From NCBI GenBank assembly GCA_033980235.1, contig CM067075.1, positions 17,124,844 through 17,188,843 of the forward strand: 64,000 bases of DNA, in the 5' to 3' direction. Below are positions 55,912 through 64,000 of this stretch, piece by piece. Under the pieces are notes generated by a model. The model made no database searches. It was not told the origin of the DNA and saw only the letters and a list, made by a program, of their open reading frames with translations. Numbering within the stretch: the first letter of the stretch is position 1; each line of letters begins with the position of its first letter. The stretch is from Diadema setosum (Eukaryota > Echinodermata > Echinoidea > Diadematoida > Diadematidae). The translations under genes and the position numbers were made by a program.

Positions 55912-57310
55912 TGAAAACATGTCGTTTGGCTGCTTGATTTTCACTGTGCAGTATGAGAGTATTTTCCAATGTATTATTGGTAATTCCTCGTAGGCGACCA
56001 TTGTTGGCTGTACAATAATTCACCATATTCTGTGTTGTCTGTTGCACGAGTGCCTGCTGTAGTGCTTGAATGCTTGCTAAAACACACTGTACTACCGGTA
56101 CTAGTAAAAGTGTATGAGAATGCTTGCTACTGTGTAAGTGCATCTATTGCTACTGTACTACGTGTGCAAGCTCATGTTACCATTCAGAATTTTATTGCTC
56201 AAACTTTTTGTACTGGTAACACAAATTACCCAAAGTACAATAACTTCCTTGTTCAGTGCAGAGTTAACTTCAAAGTCTAATAGTTTGAAGTATGGTACTT
56301 TTTACAGTTTATGCCTTCTGTAGAGAATGATCCAAAGTACACCATTCTGCAAGAATTAGAATGTGATTAATTGTACAGCTATCAAGTTACACAAGCCACT
56401 GGTCTGTAAAGTTGCCTTGACTGAGGAAGATGCTCATATGCTGGCTTTATGTCCACATTACCATGACAGATGGGACACACTGGAGCCTTTCAAGTCAGGC
56501 CATCTTTACAGTCACTGTGGTCCAATCTCAATGTCATTGTACTCTAACATGCCAGCATTGCAAGGGCTTCACATAGTCATACTGCCTTCCTTCGGCAATT
56601 GAGCGGCTTCTTACTTCGTTTGCATTGCCTTCATGAAGTAAAACTAAAAGCTGCCTGATGGCACTGATGGCATGTCAATCAGATTTTGCCACTGCTCAAG
56701 GAGTTAATTGCTGCTGGAGCCTGAGAAACTCCGCCAGCAATCATATGATGACACAATTAAGATACCTTTACGAATGACCTGATGTTTATATGTTCTTGAT
56801 GTACTGTGTCGATTGAAGTTTTTGAAGTCCAGCCCATGGAACAGTCAGGTCAAATACCAGGACTCATGCATGCACGCTTGAACCGGTGCTATTTGGGTCA
56901 CGCTTTTTTTCTGCAAACCGGTGTGATTTGTCTTTTCCCTCGATATGCAAACCAGACACAAAAAAGCATGATTTAAATCATAATTTCAATTGTACTCTTT
57001 CAGAGTGTGTGAATACGCCTAGTGTGACACCTGCGTTAAAACTAGAACAGTGTTTGCTGCTTTTGCACTTTCATTATTCTGCCCCAGAGCTGCAAATATA
57101 GAATGATGGTTAAACAATTATTTGATTTGCAATGTTCATCTTACGCTTAGCTTTTCCAATGCAGTAGCAAGGGTCCCATCTTGTAATTATCTGTGTATTG
57201 GTAAAAAAAAACTTCTGGACTGCTTCCTAGAGTTTTTGACCAGGTGTGCTGATTACTTTCCACTTGATATACAACAAGTAGGATGCAGATTTGAAATTTC
57301 CCAACTGCAT
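55912..57310. other. Myosin intron 1, no gene seen
   Basis: No recognisable exon. Several frames of 60-96 codons lack domains and good splice boundaries. Confidence 0.35.
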
Positions 57311-57312
57311 TA

Positions 57313-57752
57313 GGCCCGCGCACACACAACGAAAATCGAACTTACAATCGCGATCCAAATTTCTATTTTTTTTTCGACCGTTCATACACAAGGAAAAATC
57401 GCACTTCGCAGCAAGGAAAGGACGATCAGTGGCCAAATTGCGCATGCGCGAAACTTGCATGACCGAAGACTGACCCCGCAGTCCCAATAATGTTGACGTT
57501 CACGCGCTACGAACGATGTGATTAAAAATACCGATTTCCAAATCTCGATCGCGCTCACACACACGACACTTGCCAAAATAATTGCGATTATTCTGAAAAA
57601 TCGCACTAATAGTGCAAGTTGGATCGTGATTAGGATCGCGAAAATTAGTGAAATTTTCCTGTCCACACAGGAAAAAATTTCAAAATTTTGATCGCGATGA
57701 GAAAATCGATTTTTAAATCACACTTTTTCCCTTGTGTGTGAACGGGCCTATT
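57313..57752. mobile_element. MITE with TAGGCCCG ... CGGGCCTA ends
   Basis: The left end TAGGCCCGCGCACACACAACG and the right end TTGTGTGTGAACGGGCCTA are inverse over about 19 bp. The interior carries many ATCGCGAT / AAATCGCAC-type motifs and is CG-rich relative to the flanks. No protein is encoded. Confidence 0.65.
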
Positions 57753-59760
57753 GTCTCATCATTTTATAGGCCTGTAGTTTGGTAATCTACATGTAAAATG
57801 CTTAAATAGAGGTGCAGTTATCCCATGTTTCGGTTCAAGACTTGCCACGACATTCAAATCCTCAGGGAATCATTATACATTGATGCCCCTGTTGAAAAAC
57901 ATTTTACTATTAAGAATTTGAACAACATTGCAGTGGAGTGTAAAGCATACTGATAACACCAGAGAGGGATTGTACACTGTAGCTTTACTGATCAAAAGGG
58001 TTCCATTCTGTGGATGTATGTTGTAAAAACATGCAAAACTACACGGTTGTACTTGACTGTTCATCAGAACTCTTTTACACTTTTTGACCACTTTCCACTT
58101 TTCCAATATTTGAGATGCAGATTTCAAGTTTCCCATCTGGTCTTGTCATCTGATAAAATTGAACAACCTTATTAAAGTGCTTTATAGCCGCAGCAGTCAC
58201 TTGTTTGATTTCAAGCTCTGCTATGTCTTTCATATCCTGCAAGTCATATAAATTTATGCAATTGTATATATAAGTGTGTTTATGTGTGTGTACAGTGGTC
58301 CTGTTGACAAATATGATTGTTTGCAGATAAGGAAGTTGAACACAATTGTAGTGGTATTAAAGTTTTTACGACAGAAAGGGAAATACCACAGGTCAGAAAT
58401 ACAGTTAAAGAGCAATGAAAAGGGCTGAGTTCACAGAGCAGAGGAACAGTTTCTGAAGGATGGTAATGAAGAAAACATGGCAAAGTCCAATATTCTGAAA
58501 AGCGTTCCTCTGAAAGTGATCTGACATCTTTTGCACTGTTGGTGCTATAGTTCTCACGACGTATGTGGGAATGCCGTATTTACCTTTGCTAAACTCAGGC
58601 CCAAAGGTGCACCCAATTTGCATCTAATTATTTGCCCTTTCCATTTGAATTCACAATGGACTTCTACAGCAATCCGAAAACAGGGTCTTTACATTTGAGT
58701 TTCATCACTTCGCAAGGAAGTTATGAAGTGAAACTTTCTGACCTATCTAAGTATTCAGTGAAGTTGATCTGATATAAAAAAGAAACATGAAATTTGATGC
58801 AATAAAACATGAGATATGAACATGTTGAAATCAGACTCACAATAAGCAGGCTATGTATTTTTTCTGACTGTACTCTGGCTGTTGTTCGATAATCATGAAA
58901 TTCAGCACACTGTATACGCCATATATTTCTTGAATTGGGAATTCCCGATGATTTCGGAGTGGTTGAATTTGCGATTGTGGAGTCCTGTACTCAACGGAGG
59001 AATCTGCGTACGTCACATCCACGTCGGGATCAGAGTCAATATTTTTGTATGTCTTTAATTTCGCGAATAGCACCTGATTCGCAAAATTTACGAAAATAAA
59101 AACCTTGCGAAATATTCAGCCTATACAGTACTGTAATGAAATGAGTTAAGAGCACTGGCGTTGGTGTCTCTCATACGTCTGGTAGGAGGTATGCACCGTG
59201 TACATGTAGTGACCCCATGGCCATAAGAGTTTCGGTGGGGGGGGGGGTCATGGGTCGCACGTGGGTATATTCTTGCTTGGGTGGTATGAGCGAGGAGTGG
59301 TTAGCTGATGCTCAATGGGGGCGAACGTGTCTCCCCATAGTTTTGTAGTGTAATGTACACTAAAATCTTGTATACGTTGTGTGTATCAGCCGTTCATGCG
59401 GCGAGTACAGTGTGCATTGTGTCAGACAACGAGCCCTGATGGGCAGCCGGATTGGTGAGTATGGTAATAAAGTTTCTCCTTCACAAGCACTTTGATTGTC
59501 GTCTCGGTGAATTATTGATGCTGTCTGGGCTGATGATGTGATGTGATGTGATCATTGTGAGTCTAAGTGAGGTGTCCGCGATCATACCCCCCCAAAAAAT
59601 CCCACACAATAACTGGAGAAATCCGGTTATATTACAATACATATTCCTGAAGGTCCAATCCCTGTATGGTAGAAATTTTCACTTTGGTCATTGTGTAGCT
59701 TTTAAATATCAATAGTTTTCTACGAGGCTTGATATGAAAATTTTGAGTCAGCAAACTCAG
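57753..59760. other. Myosin intron 1, no gene seen
   Basis: AT-rich, with a G-run at 59237-59247. Confidence 0.35.
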
Positions 59761-59767
59761 AGTAAGC

Positions 59768-60508
59768 TAAGGCTGTGTTTATGCTTCCCCTTCGGGCCAG
59801 AATCAGCGTTTTGATACGCGTTTAGTTCAAAACGCAGTTGCGTCCTTGCTTATTTTGATGTAAAACGCTGTTTCAAAACGTCATTTCAAAACGCACAAAA
59901 TAGTGCTTTTACGATCGGCGTTTCTGACCAATCACGTTTGACGGGGAAGCATAAACACAACTCACATCACATACGCGTTTAAATGACGTCATCTCCATCG
60001 CCTTTCCGGTTCACTTGAAAATGAGCACGCCAGGCCAGCCAACCTTTCGAATACTGTGCAGTTGTGCAACACAATTTGCAGGTGCTAATCCCCCGAGCTC
60101 CCTGTTGGTACTGATACTGTACATGGTGACAGACATATTAATGCATGAAGAGCTCACTACATATACATTCCGATTTTGTCAACTATTTGTCCATGAAATA
60201 AATACTCGTATTTCCCATCATTGTCTACAGTTCATGTACATGTGTATTAGTAAAGCAATCAAAAGACATGCTACGGAACATCGAACAATGCACCCACTCA
60301 GGCCAGAACTTCAAAAAAAGTGTGCGCCCCAATTTGACCTGCCTCTGCTGAGGTCAGCGAAGCAATCGCAAACGCTCTTTCCAAGGCACGAAGAAAGTGA
60401 GCATAAACAGTGCTCCCTTGAACGGCGTTTTGAATCAGCGTTTTGAATCAACATTTCAAAACACTGAATCTGCCTTCGCAAATTGAGCATAAACACACCC
60501 TTACAAAA
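59768..60508. mobile_element. MITE with GTGTTTATGCT termini
   Basis: The left end TAAGGCTGTGTTTATGCT is the inverse of AGCATAAACACACCCTTA at the right end. Subterminal AAAACGC / GCGTTTT motifs are repeated many times on both sides. An internal + frame (60015-60446) shows no known domain and is probably incidental. Confidence 0.65.
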
Positions 60509-60955
60509 CAGGATGTCAAAATAAAATGGACTGCAGTGCAAGCTTATGTGCAATTTTTGTTTCATGTCCAAGGTAACTTTTCAGAGAGCACTATAAAACT
60601 AATTCTTTTATGTGAACAAAGTGTGGTATACCCGTGTAAACACCAGAAGGAATCGTACGTACTCAATTTTGCAGGTTTTGCTAAATCTTGGTCTTACCAC
60701 ATCCATGAAAAGAAAGATGGTGAACATTTCTGATGTTAACAGTTTTGCAATGTTCATCTGAAACACACTTTAACAGATTGCAGTTCTAAAGTGTAGATAA
60801 AGAACCCAATCACTTATTGAAGGATTTTTTTTATGACTATCATGATAAGACACCACCCTGTAGCATTCTAAGAATTTAATTTATGAGAATTAAAAAGTTA
60901 TATATTTTGTTTTAGATGTTACATTTGTTTCAGGCATAAAATAAATGTGCGAACT
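60509..60955. other. Myosin intron 1, no gene seen
   Basis: AT-rich sequence between the MITE and the satellite. Confidence 0.35.
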
Positions 60956-60959
60956 TAAT

Positions 60960-62510
60960 CTTTTATCAGCGTTGAACGATGCATTGCCATGGTAACAACA
61001 TTTTTTTTCACTACATAGCATACAGAAATATTGTGGATTCAGTAAACTCCCTCAGTCTCTGAGCATTTCAAAGCTTGAAAAATTGCACACAAAATCACTA
61101 TGGTACATAGAATTGCAAACTTAATCTTTTGTTATTGTTGATCAATGCATTGCCATGTTATCAGCATATTTTGAATGAAAATCATACAAAAATATTGTGG
61201 ATTCAGTTACCTCTCTCAGTCTTTGAGCATTTATCTTGAAATTTGGCACATGTGACCACATAGTGCGTTTAAATACATACTTAATCTTTCGTCATTGTTG
61301 ATCAATGTGTTGTCATAGTAACAGCATATTTTGAATGAAAATCGTACAGAAATATTATGGATTCAGTTGACTCCCTCATTCTTGAGCATTTGGCTTAAAA
61401 TTTGGCGCATGTGACCACTCTTATCAAAATGTGCAAACTTAATCTTTCATCAGTGTTGAACAATGCTTTGCCATGCGACAGCATTTATTCACTAAAAAGC
61501 ATAGTTTTACAAAAATATTGTGGATTCAGGCAACTACAGCAGTCTTTGAGCATATGGCTTGATATTTGGCACATAGGACCATTATAGTACATACATGTGG
61601 AAATTTATCCCTCCTTCATTGTTGAACAATGCATGCCATGGTAACAGCATATTTTGAATGAAAATCATACAAAAATATTGTGGATTCAGTTAACTCCCTC
61701 AGTCTTTGAGCATTTGGCCTGAAATTTGTCACGTGTGACCACCTTAGTATATAGATGTGCAATCTTTATCTTTCGTCAGTGTTGATCAATGCGTTGCCAT
61801 GGTAACATCTTTTTTTCATTAAATAGCATACAAAAATATTGTGGTTTCATCCAACTCCCTCAGTCTTTGAGCATATGGCTTGATATTTGGCACATGTGAC
61901 TGCTATAGTTCATACATGTTCAAGTTCATTCCTCCATCGTTGTTGATCAATGCATTGCCATGGTAACAGCATATTTTTGTATGAAAATCATACAAAAATA
62001 TTGTGGATTCTGTTAACTCCCTTAGTCTTTGAGCATTTGGCTTGAAATTTGGCACATGTGACCACTCTAGTATAGAGATGCGCAGACTTTATATTTCATC
62101 ATTGTTAAACAATGTGTTGCCACGGAAACAGTATATTTTGAATGAAAATCATTCAAAAATTTAGATTCAGCTAACCCTTAGTTTTAGAGCATTTTGCTTC
62201 AAGTTTGGCACATGTTACCACTACATTAGCAAGATGTGCAAAATATATTTTTGTATTGTCATTGGTGAAAAATGTGTTGCCATGGTAACAGTATATTTTG
62301 AATGAAAATGATACAATAATATTGTGAATTCAACTAAGTCCCTCAGACTCAGAGCACTTGACTTGAGATGTGGCACATGTGACTATCAGTGAGCAAAATA
62401 CTTTATTCACTGTTGAACAGTGCATTGCCATCGTAACAGTTTTTCCCATTAAAATGTAACAAAATAAGTCCTGGTTGAGCTAATCCCCTTAGTTGTAGGT
62501 GGGGGTATTA
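60960..62510. repeat. ~160-bp satellite array with an X-box-like motif in each unit
   Basis: About ten tandem, diverged units with a period of about 160 bp. Each unit has ACAAAAATATTGTGGATTCA, a CTCCCTCAGTCTTTGAGCAT block, a TTGGCACATGTGACCA block, then GTTGATCAATGC and a TTGCCATGGTAACAG motif. The last motif starts near 60983, 61149, 61309, 61467, 61632, 61793, 61954, 62116, 62276 and 62424. Two units (61793-61806 and 62276-62289) read GTTGCCATGGTAAC, a full RFX-type X-box consensus. Confidence 0.9.
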
Positions 62511-62824
62511 ATCACAATGAGATATAGTTCTAGTTTTTCATGTTAGAAGAAATATTAACTTTTCCTCAAATTTGCAGATATCACGTATCAAAACTTGAAG
62601 AATGGGACTCATGAGGAAACTTCTCTTGATTTTAGCACACTTTAAAGTGTTACTTTTTTTTAACTTGACAAAGTTGCATTAACATTTGGCTCTATTTTGC
62701 ATGTCTGCAGTGCACCACTTTCCTTTTAACTCTTGACATTATCATGTAAAACATTTGCTGACACATAATATTGGCTTCAAGCTGGAGTCAACTGAAGTGC
62801 ATTTGAATGTTTGGACCATTTTAA

Positions 62825-63256
62825 AACAAACAGACACTGTAAGTTAGTCTGATAAGAAAGAGTTGAATTTTACAAGTTCAACTTTATAAATTTGATTGAA
62901 ATCGGATGAAAAATAAGGAAGTTATGTCATTTTGAAGTTTCACTATTTAGGGGGGAAACAGTTCTTGAACAATCAATATGAATATGCAAATGGCAAAGTG
63001 AGCATGTCATTCCGTCACAACTTAATATATAGTCTGTTCATAAAATTTTGAAATTTCCTGTTTTTCATTCAAACACAATTATGCCGGAGGCTCAAATCCT
63101 CATTAGGTACATCTAACTGATCACTACTCTGAAGTTATTCAACCAGGAATAACGTCACATTTCAGACTTTAATGACAGAAACGTTGAATTTTGTCATTTT
63201 TTTACTTTTTTTTATCATGGACTAACTTATATTTGGACTGGATTTCCTTTTTAAAT
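62825..63256. mobile_element. Foldback MITE (same family as 43873-44470), copy 2
   Basis: It shares GTAAGTTAGTCTGATAAGAA, GAAATCGGATGAAAAATAAG, ATGAATATGCAAATGGCAAA and AATAACGTCACATTTCAGAC with the copy near 44 kb. The right end, GGACTGGATTTCCTTTTTAA, is the inverse of that copy's left end. Confidence 0.65.
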
Positions 63257-63665
63257 GAGGTGATGGTGTCATGCTTTCACAACTCTGTAGTCAAATGATA
63301 GAGCAGTTCAACATCAGTGAACCTATTTTAGCACAATATAGCATCCCTCTAGACCATTTTGTTCATATGTAGACAAAGTGGGTGGGTAACGTGCAGGATT
63401 GGCAGGCTTGCCCAGCTCAGTCACCTTGCTAGAATTCCTGTTTCCTGTGACAGGAACCCTGTGTAGCGTAGAGGCCACTTTCTTCTTTCCTATTAATGCC
63501 TACTTACAGCAGCAAATCAAGTGCCCATGACACTATCTGATATTGATGTCAGAATATGCCAAGACATTGTGGAGGGAGTGTACAAGTTGTAGGAGCATGG
63601 CTTGCACATGAAGGTTGTGAAGAAGGTGTAGCCCTCTGCAATCACAAAACTTGTTATTTCACTTT

Positions 63666-64000
63666 AAAGGGATCATATAGTTTTGGTTGAGACCTAATTT
63701 CAGGTTTCTAACATTTTTTGGAGAGATAATGAGAAACATCTTATGAAATATGAAAGAGCATGCAATTCTGTGAGGAACTTCAAGGGTGTGTGCAGTTCTG
63801 GTCGAGGTGAGGATTTAGCGTTTAACGTTCTGCGAGATTTTCAGAAACCATTCTATGAGATCAGATGTCAAAGAGCAAGCAATTCTAAGGGGTATCAAAG
63901 GTTTATTTGATGAAAATCGGTTTTGAAATGGCAGAGATATCAAAAAACAAGGTAAAATAAAGAGATCCTAATAAAAGGCGTGGCCTGTCGCCTTTTATTA
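63666..64000. mobile_element. Nested TTTAAAGGG-family MITE copies, cut by the right edge
   Basis: One copy starts at 63666 (TTTAAAGGGATCATATAGTT). A second start (CAAGGGTGTGTGCAGTTCTGG) appears at 63782 and runs through GAGATATCAAAAAACAAGG into the edge. The second copy seems to have inserted into, or recombined with, the first. Confidence 0.6.

Noticed and set aside
59221..59470. Possible promoter region on the basis of a G-run and CG content
   Set aside because: No TATA, initiator or downstream coding exon was found.
60015..60446. 143-codon + strand frame
   Set aside because: It lies wholly inside a MITE with inverse ends and shows no transposase or other domain.

Overview
The window is animal nuclear DNA, most likely from an echinoderm and probably a sea urchin. 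It is AT-rich and has long (TA)n and (CA)n tracts. It holds split genes with GT/AG introns, decayed retrotransposons and a very large load of small fold-back DNA elements. The lineage call is an inference. It rests on a kisspeptin-receptor-like GPCR, a CD20-like four-pass gene, foldback elements resembling the sea urchin TU class, and the abundant repeat ending in the GCCTCC/GGAGGC palindrome. No operons, CRISPR arrays or prokaryotic features are present. Most of the longer open frames are non-coding: microsatellite translations, transposon interiors or antisense shadows.

Three host protein-coding genes can be supported, all on the + strand. (1) A kisspeptin/galanin-type neuropeptide receptor has two visible exons, at 10444-10579 (TM3 end, DRY motif, TM4) and 17979-18613 (end of TM4 to the C-terminus). 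They are separated by a 7.4 kb intron packed with GC-rich inverted-repeat elements. The exons for the N-terminus and TM1-TM2 were not found. (2) A six-exon gene at 36643-43628 encodes a predicted 336-residue four-transmembrane protein with MS4A/CD20-like topology. All five introns are phase 0. (3) The first coding exon of a class I myosin of the MYO1D/MYO1G type lies at 48356-48450, about 270 bp downstream of a TATA box. No further myosin exon was recognised, so most or all of the remaining 15.5 kb appears to be its first intron.

Layout: 1-643 is a dead non-LTR reverse transcriptase running off the left edge. 0.7-10.4 kb is repeat-rich and contains a Helitron-like element (5772-7093) and a solo-LTR-like sequence (7400-8162). 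10.4-18.6 kb is the GPCR, whose intron holds three GC-rich repeat blocks (12.0-12.7, 13.5-14.5 and 14.5-15.4 kb) and a CpG-rich island (15.9-16.7 kb). 18.6-36.6 kb is intergenic. It contains the second Helitron-like copy (21724-22866), a palindromic MITE (24353-24680), a Tc1-like transposase remnant, a large foldback element with tandemly repeated arms (25.9-27.5 kb), an L1/Tx1-like reverse transcriptase remnant (27.95-29.2 kb), a Tc1-type MITE and a tRNA-derived SINE. 36.6-43.6 kb is the four-pass gene. 43.9-48.1 kb is intergenic. 48.1-64 kb is the myosin promoter, first exon and intron, with several MITE families and a roughly 160-bp satellite (60.96-62.5 kb) whose units carry an RFX X-box-like site.

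The strongest points for a second look are: (a) the Helitron-like elements, whose bodies are tandem arrays of AGGTCA direct repeats, i.e. nuclear-receptor DR1 sites; (b) the satellite that repeats an X-box-like palindrome about ten times; (c) the foldback element with arms of about 30-bp tandem units; (d) a perfect 69-bp inverted repeat inside an intron of the four-pass gene. All family calls come from reading the sequence without database searches.
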